64,000 nt of DNA from Lachnospiraceae bacterium (GTDB taxonomy: Bacteria; Bacillota; Clostridia; Lachnospirales; Lachnospiraceae), in the NCBI GenBank assembly GCA_017626095.1, contig JAGAJL010000015.1:62001-126000 (forward strand). The letters are read 5' to 3'. The notes below the pieces were generated by a model. That model was not told where the DNA came from. It worked only from the letters and a program-made list of their open reading frames with translations, and ran no database searches. A program made the position numbers and the translations under genes. Below are positions 1-8,869 of this stretch, one piece after another. Each line of letters opens with the position of its first letter. Positions within the stretch are counted from its first letter, which is position 1.

Positions 1-708
1 TCTGGTAGGATTTGTAGAGTTACCTGTGATAGATACGTCTACATTTTCTTTCCACATGATTGCTACACCTTCACAAACATCGTTAGCGCCGTAGCAGTTA
101 ACTTTTGCACGAGGGCTGTTTGCATCCTTTGAGTAGCATTTTCTGGAAACTTCTTTTACTGTATTGGTATAAGGATCATATTCTGTTTCAACAAATGTAA
201 ATCCGTTGATACGTGAAATGATTTGTGCAGCATCTTTTCCAAGACCGTTTAAGATAACACGAAGAGGTGTTTTACGAACTTTGTTAGCTTTTTCTGCGAT
301 ACCGATAGCACCTTCAGCAGCTGCGAATGATTCGTGACCTGCTAAGAAAGCGAAACATTCTGTTTCTTCTTCCAATAACATTTTACCAAGGTTACCATGT
401 CCAAGACCTACTTTACGTGTATCAGCAACTGATCCGGGGATACAGAAAGCCTGAAGACCTTCACCGATTGCTGCAGCAGCGTCAGCAGCTTTACGGCAGT
501 TTTTCTTAATAGCAATTGCAGCGCCTACTGTATAAGCCCATTTTGCATTTTCGAAACAAATCGGCTGAATGCCTTCGATTAAGCTATATACATCGATACC
601 GGCAGCCATTGTAATATCTTTACATTCCTCAATTGAATTAATGCCATACTGTTTTAATACAGCAAGAATCTGAGGTTCTCTTCTTTCATATGATTCAAAT
701 AAAGCCAT
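1..708 (-). CDS. GGGtGRT family protein (3' end outside window)
   Basis: The visible 236 residues start MALFESYERREPQILAVLKQ and read open to the window edge, so the C-terminus is missing. The sequence fits the GGGtGRT protein family, which is typically found beside a NifU-like Fe-S scaffold gene in Clostridia, as it is here (20 bp downstream of the NifU-like stop). The family's biochemical role is not established, and a link to Fe-S or metal handling is inferred only from the neighbour. The start is chosen because AGGAGGAGAAAAC precedes the ATG. The protein contains Gly/Ala-rich stretches (VGLGHGNLG, HESFAAAEGAIG) and several cysteines. Identification rests on recalled family resemblance plus the gene pairing. 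Confidence 0.75.
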   Translation of the reverse strand, partial: MALFESYERREPQILAVLKQYGINSIEECKDITMAAGIDVYSLIEGIQPICFENAKWAYTVGAAIAIKKNCRKAADAAAAIGEGLQAFCIPGSVADTRKVGLGHGNLGKMLLEEETECFAFLAGHESFAAAEGAIGIAEKANKVRKTPLRVILNGLGKDAAQIISRINGFTFVETEYDPYTNTVKEVSRKCYSKDANSPRAKVNCYGANDVCEGVAIMWKENVDVSITGNSTNPTR

Positions 709-728
709 GTGTTTTCTCCTCCTAATCC

Positions 729-1421
729 TTACTCTTTTCTAGGGTCAATTACACGTACAGCATCCTGTACACGACCATACTGACCAGAAGCTTTTTCAAG
801 TGCTGTTGCAGCGTCATCACCGGCTTTGATGAAATCCATCATCTTACCGAAGTTAACGTATTTGTATCCGATGATCTGATCATCTTCATCAAGTGCAACA
901 CCTGTGATATAACCATCTGTAAGTTCAAGGTATCTGGGTCCCTTTGAAAGTGTACCATATGTAGTACCAACCATAGAACGAGAACCTTTACCTAAATCTT
1001 CAAGACCTGCGCCGATTGCAAGACCGCCTTCAGAGAAAGCTGACTGTGTACGACCATAAACGATCTGTAAGAATAATTCTCTCATTGCTGTATTGATAGC
1101 ATCACAAACAAGGTCTGTATTCAATGCTTCCATAACGGTTAATCCGGGAAGAATTTCTGCAGCCATAGCAGCTGAATGAGTCATACCGGAACAACCGATT
1201 GTCTCAACTAATGCTTCCTGAATAATTCCTTCCTTAACATTTAAGGATAATTTGCAGGCACCCTGCTGAGGTGCACACCAGCCAATACCATGTGTATAAC
1301 CGGAAATATCCTTAACTTCTTTTGCCTTAACCCATTTTGCTTCTTCCGGGATAGGAGCACAGCCGTGATGAACGCCCTGTGCTACCGGGCACATTTCTTC
1401 CACTTCTTTTGAATAAATCAT
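729..1421 (-). CDS. NifU-like iron-sulfur cluster assembly scaffold protein
   Basis: 230-residue protein of the IscU/NifU N-terminal scaffold type found next to GGGtGRT genes. It would provide cysteine ligands for transient Fe-S cluster assembly in the cytoplasm. Visible cysteine motifs include EEMCPVAQG, HHGCAPIP, GWCAPQQGACK, ETIGCSGMTHSAAMAAE and TDLVCDAI. The GCSG stretch resembles the scaffold loop of IscU proteins. The reading frame continues 14 codons upstream, but the ATG at 1419-1421 is preceded by GAAAGGAG at good spacing and is preferred. It is probably co-transcribed with the GGGtGRT gene. Confidence 0.8.
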   Translation of the reverse strand: MIYSKEVEEMCPVAQGVHHGCAPIPEEAKWVKAKEVKDISGYTHGIGWCAPQQGACKLSLNVKEGIIQEALVETIGCSGMTHSAAMAAEILPGLTVMEALNTDLVCDAINTAMRELFLQIVYGRTQSAFSEGGLAIGAGLEDLGKGSRSMVGTTYGTLSKGPRYLELTDGYITGVALDEDDQIIGYKYVNFGKMMDFIKAGDDAATALEKASGQYGRVQDAVRVIDPRKE

Positions 1422-1569
1422 GTGAAATCTCCTTTCAATTATGTAGAATAATATATTGACCAAGCGACCATATCTGATTGCTTGTCACATTCTTCGAATA
1501 TTTTCTCACATTTCCTAAAAAAAATCTAGTCATTATATATAAAAGTTTCTATAAATATTACAAGGTAAT

Positions 1570-1746
1570 TATGCACCACATAGTTCTTGTGACATGCGTT
1601 GTTTTCTACTCCGTGCACGCATCTTTTCGCTCCAGCTATCGCAAAACTCGCCCTTCGGGCTCAAACATGCGTCCGCTGTCGCTATTAGCGTGCACATCCC
1701 AACAAAAACAACGCAAAATGTCACTGCGAATCTATGTGGCGCACAA
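1570..1746. repeat. Large imperfect palindrome (family C), about 180 bp
   Basis: The two halves are imperfect reverse complements. The left arm has CACATAG, then TGACAT, GCGTTGTTTT and GTGCACGC. The right arm read on the other strand has CACATAG, TGACAT, GCGTTGTTTT and GTGCACGC in the same order. The centre is the tight hairpin GCCCTTCGGGC at about 1650-1660. Open frames across it are compositional by-products. It lies between the start of the NifU-like gene and the stop of the NERD gene, so it could help end NERD transcription, although no clear U-tract follows. The rest of the 1422-1766 gap holds only AT-rich leader sequence. Confidence 0.7.
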
Positions 1747-1766
1747 TTATATTGCAATGAATACAA

Positions 1767-2618
1767 TTATAAATTTTCTACATAAAAACATTTTGGATAT
1801 CCTGAACAACCATAAAATTGTTTTCCTGCAAATTCTCCTTTTTTAGAAACTCGTATCACTAATTTCTTTCCACATTTAGGACATATTTTATTATTCGTAA
1901 TACTATCTTTCAATATTGCATCTTTTTTCTTTTCTTTTTCAACTCTTTCAAGCATTTCATTGTATTTTTTTGAATAATCTGATTTATTTGGCTTAGACAT
2001 TGATAAGAAGAACTGAGCATACTCTTTCATCTCAGTATCTGAAAATGTAGTATATCTCTCATTATTATCTATTTCTTTTATATATCTAATTAATTGGTCT
2101 GCACGAATAACCATATCTCTTATTTCTTTTTTAGCAAATTTATCATTTAAAATTGTCTTAGGATTTGCCAAACATACTATAGACCTATAATTATTCGAAA
2201 AATTCTTTTCAAATATAGGCTTTAACAATGCATTTATAGTAGACATACGTATATTTTTTATTACATTTAAATGTCTTTCATTCTGAGTAATAGGTGAATA
2301 TATTCCTTCTTTTATTTTTTTACCAAATGCATCAAATGAACGTATAAAATTTCCATTATTATCAATTTCAATATTTCCAATAAGATTTTTACATTCAATA
2401 ACATATAGATGTCTTTTAGTAATAACCAAAAAATCAATCTGTGCAGACAAATCTTCAAATTCTAAATAAATATCATGAAGAATATACATGTCAATGCCAC
2501 TATTTTTTAGTTCAAAAGCAATATTCTTTTCTCCCATTTCGCCATAAGATGCTAATTTAATCTGGAGTTCAATTTCTTTCTTTAAATCTCCTGTAGTTTT
2601 TTTAGAAAGAATTTCCAT
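1767..2618 (-). CDS. NERD-domain protein with C-terminal topoisomerase-type zinc finger
   Basis: The NERD (nuclease-related) core is visible as GEMGEKNIAFEL, then QIDFLVITKRHLYVIECKN with the conserved D and E-x-K of a PD-(D/E)XK-like fold. The C-terminus is a C4 zinc ribbon of the topoisomerase type (CPKCGKK, about 17 residues, then YGCSGYPKC). A DNA-processing role is plausible but unproven. Coordinates use the first ATG. However, homology-like sequence continues upstream (GLFGGIGPVFLKENSD), preceded by GGGAGG-N8-ATA, so translation probably begins at the ATA at 2688-2690 and the protein would then be about 307 residues (see findings). It is separated from the ABC operon upstream by a terminator. 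Confidence 0.8.
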   Translation of the reverse strand: MEILSKKTTGDLKKEIELQIKLASYGEMGEKNIAFELKNSGIDMYILHDIYLEFEDLSAQIDFLVITKRHLYVIECKNLIGNIEIDNNGNFIRSFDAFGKKIKEGIYSPITQNERHLNVIKNIRMSTINALLKPIFEKNFSNNYRSIVCLANPKTILNDKFAKKEIRDMVIRADQLIRYIKEIDNNERYTTFSDTEMKEYAQFFLSMSKPNKSDYSKKYNEMLERVEKEKKKDAILKDSITNNKICPKCGKKLVIRVSKKGEFAGKQFYGCSGYPKCFYVENL

Positions 2619-2725
2619 TTTCTCAATGAACTCAGAAGTATCACTATTTTCTTTTAAAAAAACAGGTCCTATTCCACCAAATAATCCTATTTTATAATCC
2701 TCCCATTGTTATATAGACATTAAAC

Positions 2726-2759
2726 AAAAAAGAGCAAAACAAACGTTTTACCCTTTTTT
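2726..2759 (-). terminator. Rho-independent terminator of the ABC importer operon
   Basis: On the minus strand an A-rich arm with GGGTAAAAC pairs with GTTTTGCTC and a T-run around a GTTT loop. It lies 6 bp past the stop of the ABC ATPase gene. Confidence 0.7.
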
Positions 2760-2765
2760 CATTCA

Positions 2766-3563
2766 TTAGTTTGTCAGCATCATACGGTCGTTTGCGAATT
2801 CTCCACCACTGACCTCCTCGAATTTCTTGAGTAAGTCTGATACATGAAGATTTTTCTTTTCTTCACCACGAACATCATAGATAACACGTCCTTCATGCAT
2901 CATAATCAGACGATTGCCATGGGCAATAGCATCTTTCATGTTGTGGGTAATCATCAAAGTAGTAAGATGATCCCTGTTTACAATGACTTCTGTTGTTTCC
3001 AATACTTTTGCAGCTGTTTTCGGATCAAGTGCTGCTGTATGTTCATCTAAAAGCAACAATTTGGGTTTGACCAAAGTAGCCATAAGAAGCGTTAACGCCT
3101 GTCTCTGTCCACCCGACAAAAGTCCGACTTTGGATGTCAGACGTTCTTCCAAACCAAGACCTAATATCTTTAATAACTCTTTGTATTCTTCACGTTCTTT
3201 TTTAGAAGTGCCGCCCTTTAAACTTCTGAATTTCCCGCGACGTTTTGCAAGTGCCAGATTTTCATCAATCCCCATGGTTGCAGCAGTTCCCGTCATCGGA
3301 TCCTGAAAAACACGACCAAGATATTTTGCTCTTTTATGTTCGGATAACTTTGTTACATCCACACCATCGATTAAAATCTGTCCGGCATCAACAGGCCAGA
3401 CACCGGCAATGGCATTCATCATGGTGGATTTGCCTGCGCCGTTTCCTCCGATAACTGTTACGAAATCACCTTCTTCAAGAGTAAGGGAAAAATCATTTAA
3501 TGCAACTTTTTCGTTTACGGTACCGGGATTAAATACTTTTGTAACATTTCTAATTTCCAGCAT
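2766..3563 (-). CDS. ABC transporter ATPase, TrpZ-like
   Basis: 265-residue ABC ATPase that would energise the adjacent permease. Walker A is GGNGAGKST, the signature is LLSGGQRQAL, and Walker B is LLLLDEHTAALDP. The DEHTAALDP form is typical of the importer family that contains streptococcal TrpXYZ. The start MLEIRNVTKVF is chosen because GGAGAAAATCAG precedes the ATG at 3561-3563. A longer frame to 3644 would overlap the permease by 95 bp and has no similar signal. The ATG lies inside the 3' end of the permease gene (14 bp overlap), indicating translational coupling. Substrate is not known; tryptophan is known only for the streptococcal homologue. Confidence 0.88.
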   Translation of the reverse strand: MLEIRNVTKVFNPGTVNEKVALNDFSLTLEEGDFVTVIGGNGAGKSTMMNAIAGVWPVDAGQILIDGVDVTKLSEHKRAKYLGRVFQDPMTGTAATMGIDENLALAKRRGKFRSLKGGTSKKEREEYKELLKILGLGLEERLTSKVGLLSGGQRQALTLLMATLVKPKLLLLDEHTAALDPKTAAKVLETTEVIVNRDHLTTLMITHNMKDAIAHGNRLIMMHEGRVIYDVRGEEKKNLHVSDLLKKFEEVSGGEFANDRMMLTN

Positions 3564-4485
3564 TCTGATTTTCTCCTTTCTTGATGGTGGGTTTTGTAAA
3601 ATACTTTCCTTTCCAATAAGGGATTGCCAAAAATACAGCAACAACCAATGCAGAAAGCAGTTTTAACAAGTCGGTATCAATACCCATCCAGATGACAACT
3701 TGAAGAACGATATAATATAAAATAGAACCAAGAGCTACGCCTAATAACTTCAAAGCAAAATTCCGGAATATCTTACCAAAAATAGCCTCTCCGATAATAA
3801 CGGCAGCCAAACCGATTACAATTGCACCACGTCCCATATTGATATCCGCAAAACCTTGGTACTGCGACAACAATCCACCGGATAAGGCAACCAGTCCGTT
3901 AGAAATCACAAGGCCAAGCACTTTTGACATATTGGTATTAATACCCTGCGCTCTGGACATATTGGAATTACATCCTGTTGCTCTTAATGCACAACCAAGC
4001 TCTGTTCCAAAAAACCAATATAAAGCCGCGATTAATAAAACTATGATGATTGCAACAACAAAAATCGTATTTTTATAAAATGCAACATTTTTTATGTAAC
4101 GAAGGGAAACCAATAAATCATATTTATCAACATTGATTGCCTGATTGGATTTACCCATGATTTTTAGGTTCACAGAATATAAACCAAGCTGTGTCAGAAT
4201 ACCGGCAAGAATTGCAGGAATTCCCATAAAGGTATGAAAAATACCAGTTGCTAATCCTGCAGCCATACCGGCAAGGGTGGCAACCAGCAAAGAAACAAAG
4301 ACATTCTGACCTGATAACATCATCATGATACATACGGCACCGCCCGTACAAAGTGAACCGTCAACCGATAAATCAGCAATGTCCAAAATACGAAATGTAA
4401 TATAAATTCCGATTGAAGTGATACCCCAAATCAATCCTTGGGCAACTGCACCCGGCATTGCCGCGAATAAATTCAAAATATTCAT
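3550..4485 (-). CDS. ABC transporter permease, TrpY-like
   Basis: 311-residue integral membrane permease of the branched-chain-type family, starting MNILNLFAAMPGAVAQGLIWG, with about eight hydrophobic segments. The stretch FRILDIADLSVDGSL resembles the conserved loop of permeases working with ABC_sub_bind lipoproteins. A strong GGAGG lies 7 nt before the ATG. It sits 196 bp downstream of its likely binding protein, with a terminator in between, and overlaps the ATPase by 14 bp. It probably imports an amino acid or other small organic molecule; the substrate is unknown. Confidence 0.87.
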   Translation of the reverse strand: MNILNLFAAMPGAVAQGLIWGITSIGIYITFRILDIADLSVDGSLCTGGAVCIMMMLSGQNVFVSLLVATLAGMAAGLATGIFHTFMGIPAILAGILTQLGLYSVNLKIMGKSNQAINVDKYDLLVSLRYIKNVAFYKNTIFVVAIIIVLLIAALYWFFGTELGCALRATGCNSNMSRAQGINTNMSKVLGLVISNGLVALSGGLLSQYQGFADINMGRGAIVIGLAAVIIGEAIFGKIFRNFALKLLGVALGSILYYIVLQVVIWMGIDTDLLKLLSALVVAVFLAIPYWKGKYFTKPTIKKGENQNAGN

Positions 4486-4606
4486 CGCAACCTCCTATTT
4501 TCTCATCAAAGTCAACCTTTATTATCATAACATGTTTTTAATATTTGTAAAACAATATTTTAACCGTTTTATTTTACAGTTTTATTTTGGCATAAGATAA
4601 AGTTGC

Positions 4607-4639
4607 AAAAAAAAGGACATTCTGTTCGAATGCCCTTTT
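4607..4639 (-). terminator. Intercistronic terminator after the binding-protein gene
   Basis: The minus strand has GGGCATTC, loop GAACA, GAATGTCC, then eight T. It lies 43 bp past the lipoprotein stop and before the permease, so only a fraction of transcripts should read on into permease and ATPase. Confidence 0.85.
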
Positions 4640-4681
4640 ATACTTAATGATCCTATTTAATTGCAATGCAGTTTGATAAAT

Positions 4682-5743
4682 TTATTCTTCTGTTTCAATT
4701 GCAACGTAATCAGAAGGAACAGTAATTCCTAACTCTTCACAGTTAGATACATTGTATTCTTTTGTGAACTTAGGAGCATATTCGATCGGCATGGTTCCGA
4801 TATCTTCACCCTGTAATACTTTGATACCCATCTTACCTGTTGCATATCCTAAATCATAGTAATCAATGGATAATGTTGCAATACCGCATCCGGCACAAAT
4901 TCCTTCTTCGCCTGCAACAACGGGAACACCTGCAGGAAGGCAGATATTCTGGATGATTTCTGTATTTGATGCAACAGTATTATCTGTAGGAACATAAATT
5001 ACATCTGATTCGTTTGCTGCTGTTGTAACAACAGTTGCTAAATCATTTGAATCTGAGAATGCATAATATGTACATGTATATCCCATTCCTTCCAGATAGC
5101 CTTTGATTGTATCAACCTGGTACTGTGAGTTAGCTTCTGCAGAGCAGTATAATAATCCAACGTTTTTAGCATCCGGGCAAAGCTCATGTAACATATCAGC
5201 CTGACCATCTAAGGGTGCTAAATCTGAAGTACCGGAAATATTTCCGCCAACTGTTCCGTTAAAATCTGATAAATCAAGACCGGTTGCATAATCAGTTACA
5301 GAAGTACCAAGTACAGGAATTGTATCTGTACCTGCCTGAGCTGCCTGTAAAGCAGGAGTTGCATTTGCCAAAATCAAATTTACATTGTTTGATACAAAAC
5401 TGTTGATGATAGTTGAACAGGTATTAGAATCACCCTGTGCATTCTGTTCATCAAATACAACAGCATCACCGAATTCTTCTGTTAATGCATCTTTAAATCC
5501 CTGTGTAGCTGCATCTAAAGCAGGATGCTGAACCAACTGGCAAATACCAACGGTATATGTAGTACCTTCTGTTGCTTCTGTTGTCTCTTCTACTTCTGCA
5601 GTATCTTCTGTTTCAGTTTCTTCTGTTTCAGTCACTTCTGTTGTCTCTGTAGTTTCTGTAGTAGTTGTTTCTGTAGAACCACAACCAACCAGTAATGAAA
5701 CAGCCATAACACCTGCTAAAAGCATTGCTGTTAATTTTTTCAT
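4682..5743 (-). CDS. ABC transporter substrate-binding lipoprotein, TrpX-like
   Basis: 353-residue extracellular solute-binding lipoprotein. The signal peptide ends in the lipobox LLVGC with Cys21 as lipidation site. A Thr/Glu-rich spacer (about residues 24-60) follows, then an ABC_sub_bind domain beginning YTVGICQLVQHPALDAATQG. Motifs such as NLILANATPALQAA and VPVVAGEEG are typical of the family. The start follows GGAGGAAAAGTT. It is the first gene of the importer operon; a good sigma-A promoter lies at 5803-5831 and a terminator follows the gene, consistent with excess synthesis of the binding subunit. No riboswitch or T-box is seen in the short leader. Confidence 0.9.
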   Translation of the reverse strand: MKKLTAMLLAGVMAVSLLVGCGSTETTTTETTETTEVTETEETETEDTAEVEETTEATEGTTYTVGICQLVQHPALDAATQGFKDALTEEFGDAVVFDEQNAQGDSNTCSTIINSFVSNNVNLILANATPALQAAQAGTDTIPVLGTSVTDYATGLDLSDFNGTVGGNISGTSDLAPLDGQADMLHELCPDAKNVGLLYCSAEANSQYQVDTIKGYLEGMGYTCTYYAFSDSNDLATVVTTAANESDVIYVPTDNTVASNTEIIQNICLPAGVPVVAGEEGICAGCGIATLSIDYYDLGYATGKMGIKVLQGEDIGTMPIEYAPKFTKEYNVSNCEELGITVPSDYVAIETEE

Positions 5744-5802
5744 AACTTTTCCTCCATTTTTACTTTGTTAAAACTTGTCTGACAAAACCACATGTCGAAA
5801 AA

Positions 5803-5831
5803 AATATACAACACTTAACGTTCATCGTCAA
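5803..5831 (-). promoter_or_regulatory. Sigma-A promoter of the ABC importer operon
   Basis: On the minus strand TTGACG, 17 bp, TATATT, about 60 bp upstream of the lipoprotein start. Confidence 0.7.
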
Positions 5832-5921
5832 TAGTTTTTTATGGGAGAAAAATCATGATATAAATAGTTTAACACTTAAAAACGCAAAAAACAGATAGCC
5901 CATTTCATAAAATCCGAGGCA

Positions 5922-6590
5922 TTAAATCAACTGTGTAATCTTACTTTCGTTTTTATATACAGAATTTTCATCAATCCAACCGCGAAGAGAATTTAAAGGA
6001 TAAATTCTGGTGTTTTTACCAATAACTGTACCGGGATTCAACACACAATTGCATCCAACCTGTACACCATCACCAATAATGGCGCCCAATTTTCTCATTT
6101 CGGTTTCTAAAGAACCCAAAGGAAAATGAATCTCAACATTGCGTTTATCATTTTTGATATTTGAGGTAATAGCACCAGCACCAAGATGAGATTTATAACC
6201 CAAAATACTGTCTCCTACATAATTAAAATGAGGAGCTTCTACTTCATCAAAAAGCAGACTGTTTTTAACTTCACAGGAATTACCAACGACAGTTTCTTTC
6301 CCTACAATGACATTTCCTCTGATAAAAGCACAATGTCTGATTTCTGCATTCGAATCAATGATACAGGGACCTGTAATACTTGCACTCGGTGCAACCTTAG
6401 CCGATCTGGCAATCCAGACATTTTCCGATACCTGTTCAAATTCATCAGACGGCAACATCGGTCCTAACACCTGAATAAACGATTCTAAACGCGGAATCAC
6501 TTCCCACGGATATTCAACCCCATCAAACAAAGGTGTAGCCAGTGTTTTACTGAGGTCAAAGTATTTTTTGATACTAAACATTTCCAACAT
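5922..6590 (-). CDS. Left-handed beta-helix protein, GlmU-like acyl/nucleotidyltransferase
   Basis: 222 residues. After an N-terminal segment of about 65 residues, hexapeptide repeats (for example ITGPCIIDSNAEIRHCAFI, NVIVGKETVVG and LGAGAITSNIKND) predict a left-handed parallel beta-helix like the acetyltransferase half of GlmU. The GlmU uridylyltransferase half is absent, so this is not a full GlmU. The final helix segment GVQVGCNCVLNPGTVIGKNTRIYPL is GlmU-like. The substrate is unknown. The start follows GAAGGAG at 9 nt. It stands alone between the ABC operon promoter and topB. Confidence 0.78.
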   Translation of the reverse strand: MLEMFSIKKYFDLSKTLATPLFDGVEYPWEVIPRLESFIQVLGPMLPSDEFEQVSENVWIARSAKVAPSASITGPCIIDSNAEIRHCAFIRGNVIVGKETVVGNSCEVKNSLLFDEVEAPHFNYVGDSILGYKSHLGAGAITSNIKNDKRNVEIHFPLGSLETEMRKLGAIIGDGVQVGCNCVLNPGTVIGKNTRIYPLNSLRGWIDENSVYKNESKITQLI

Positions 6591-6764
6591 AACCCTAATC
6601 TCCTTCTCTTTTTAATAATATGATATCTACAGATTTTAGTGCCTTTTGCTTCTACAATCCCGGAACTTGCAAAAACATCCTAATCGAGTTCTTACCATTA
6701 TGATAAATTTTTCTGCTTTCATTTTTTATCATTTTGGTACCTTTATATTTTCATTTATAAATTT

Positions 6765-8855
6765 TCATTTTTGGGCTTTCGCCTTTACGCCTTTTTTAGA
6801 TGTTGCATAAAAGCTTTTTACATAAGGCGTACATTGATTTAGATACGCCCTGTTATCATATTTTTTCACATAATCCGTCCGCCGGTTAATAAAGCCTTTG
6901 AGTTTATCCATATACTCTTCGGAAGAAATTTCACCATTTGCAACCTGTGTAAGCCCCTTTTCCCAACTGGCAGTCAAAGTAGGTTCTAACATGGATTTAA
7001 TGGAACATTTTACTACTTCATAAATCAGTTCCCCCATACAGGTCGGCGTAATAATCTGTGTCTTTTTATTCAGATTTAAATAATCTATGGCAACCAGCTT
7101 TTTTAATATCTCTGCCCTGGTAGCTGATGTACCAATTCCGCTTCCTTTTATCAGTTCACGGAGTTCTTCTTCTTCAATCAGCTGACCGGCATTTTCCATT
7201 GCCAAAATCAACGAACCGGAATTATAACGCTTAGGAGGCGACGTTTCACCTTCCTTAATTTCAAATTTTGTCACCGGAATTTCATCGCCCTTTTTCACAC
7301 CCGATAACAGAGCAAAAAATTCCGGATCAATTTTTGTTTCTTTGTTTTCTTTTGAATCCGCATCATCACCCTTATCGGATATCGCATTTCCATCCTGTCC
7401 GTTTTTTTCAGCTGAAATATCTTTTTTCTTGAAAAACGAATACTCCGTTACTGCAAGATAACCTTTGGATACCTGTACTTTGAAATTGGCAAAGAAGGAT
7501 TCATTGAGACATTGCATGGTCAAAGAAATCTTCTCATATTCAGCCGGTGGATAAAAGATACTTAAAAATCTGCCACAAATCAACTCATATACCTTTGCTG
7601 ATGTCGGATGAAGACCGGATAGCGCATTCAATCCCTGTCCTGTCGGGATAATGGCATAGTGATCGGTAATCATCTTATCATTGACATATTTTGTCTTGGC
7701 AATATTCACATAAGACTTCTTATCCAGTACATAAAGAGCCTTCTCTGCCATAGGTGCATAATTGGTAAGCCCTTTGATATTTTTATAAATTTCCTTGGCT
7801 ACGGCAGTAGATAAAACCCTCGCATCCGTACGCGGATATGTCGTTAATTTCTTTTCATATAATTCCTGCGCAATTCTTAAGGTTTCATCAGGACTGATTT
7901 TAAATAAACGGGAACAATCATTCTGCAATTCAGCCAGATTATATAATAAAGGCGGATTTTTCTTTTCTTTTTTCTTTTCGATCCGTTTTACGGTCATCGT
8001 ATTAGAGGGACTGCATTTTGCAATCAACTCACGGGCATTTTCTTCTTTTTTAAACCCATTTTCCTTGTACAAAAGAGGAGAATTGAAGTAATCGGAACCC
8101 TCAACAGCCTTCCACTCTCCTTCAAATTCCTTATCAGAAAGCTTTAAGGAGGCTACGACACGATAAAACGGTGTCTTATCAAAGTGTCTGATTTCACGTT
8201 CCCTGTCAACAACCATGCCAAGCACACAGGTCATAACTCTTCCGACCGAAATCACGGCATTTTTATCCATTGCTAACGCATGCTTTACAAAATCTCCGTA
8301 TTTTAAAGTAAGCAAACGGGAAAAATTAATTCCCATTAAATAATCTTCTTTTGCCCGCAGATATGCAGAATCGCTTAAATGATCATATTCCGAAAGATCT
8401 TTTGCTTCCCGGATTCCCCTTAAAATTTCTTCTTCCGTCTGCGAATCAATCCAAACTCTTTTTCGCGTTTTCCCCTGTACATGGGCTTCCTGTTCAACTA
8501 AACGATAAATATATTCTCCTTCGCGTCCGGAGTCGGTACAAACATAGATACAGGAAACATCTTCTCTGTTTAATAAGCCACTGACAATGGAAAACTGAGC
8601 TTTTACATTATCAATTACATGATATTTAAACTGATCATCCGGTGGAAAAAAAGGCAGTGTTCCCATGGTCCACCGCTTCAAACTTTCATCATAAGCATCC
8701 GGATAGCTCATGGTAACCAGATGTCCGACACACCATGTCACAATACAATGCTCCGATTCCATATAGCCGTTCGTAGAACGCATCGGTTCTTTTAATGCTT
8801 TTGCAAATTCCTTTGCAACGCTGGGCTTTTCCGCAATAAATAGATTTTTACCCAT
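6765..8855 (-). CDS. topB: DNA topoisomerase III (type IA)
   Basis: 696-residue type IA topoisomerase that would cleave and pass single DNA strands through a 5'-phosphotyrosine intermediate. The Toprim domain is at the N-terminus (LFIAEKPSVAKEFAKAL; CTDSGREGEYIYRLVE gives the acidic metal site). The catalytic tyrosine lies in KKLTTYPRTDARVLS and SGIGTSATRAEILKKL is also characteristic. A charged, low-complexity insert (about residues 475-510, rich in D, K, E and N) interrupts the region after YLAVTEYSFFKKK. There are no C-terminal zinc ribbons. The gene lies 14 bp downstream of the ATPase gene, forming a run with it and the EAL protein. Confidence 0.95.
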   Translation of the reverse strand: MGKNLFIAEKPSVAKEFAKALKEPMRSTNGYMESEHCIVTWCVGHLVTMSYPDAYDESLKRWTMGTLPFFPPDDQFKYHVIDNVKAQFSIVSGLLNREDVSCIYVCTDSGREGEYIYRLVEQEAHVQGKTRKRVWIDSQTEEEILRGIREAKDLSEYDHLSDSAYLRAKEDYLMGINFSRLLTLKYGDFVKHALAMDKNAVISVGRVMTCVLGMVVDREREIRHFDKTPFYRVVASLKLSDKEFEGEWKAVEGSDYFNSPLLYKENGFKKEENARELIAKCSPSNTMTVKRIEKKKEKKNPPLLYNLAELQNDCSRLFKISPDETLRIAQELYEKKLTTYPRTDARVLSTAVAKEIYKNIKGLTNYAPMAEKALYVLDKKSYVNIAKTKYVNDKMITDHYAIIPTGQGLNALSGLHPTSAKVYELICGRFLSIFYPPAEYEKISLTMQCLNESFFANFKVQVSKGYLAVTEYSFFKKKDISAEKNGQDGNAISDKGDDADSKENKETKIDPEFFALLSGVKKGDEIPVTKFEIKEGETSPPKRYNSGSLILAMENAGQLIEEEELRELIKGSGIGTSATRAEILKKLVAIDYLNLNKKTQIITPTCMGELIYEVVKCSIKSMLEPTLTASWEKGLTQVANGEISSEEYMDKLKGFINRRTDYVKKYDNRAYLNQCTPYVKSFYATSKKGVKAKAQK

Positions 8856-8869
8856 AAAACTTCCTTTCT

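Noticed and set aside
1478..1846. 122-residue plus-strand open frame
   Set aside because: It runs across the family C palindrome and the end of the NERD gene, with no ribosome binding site and no protein-like pattern.
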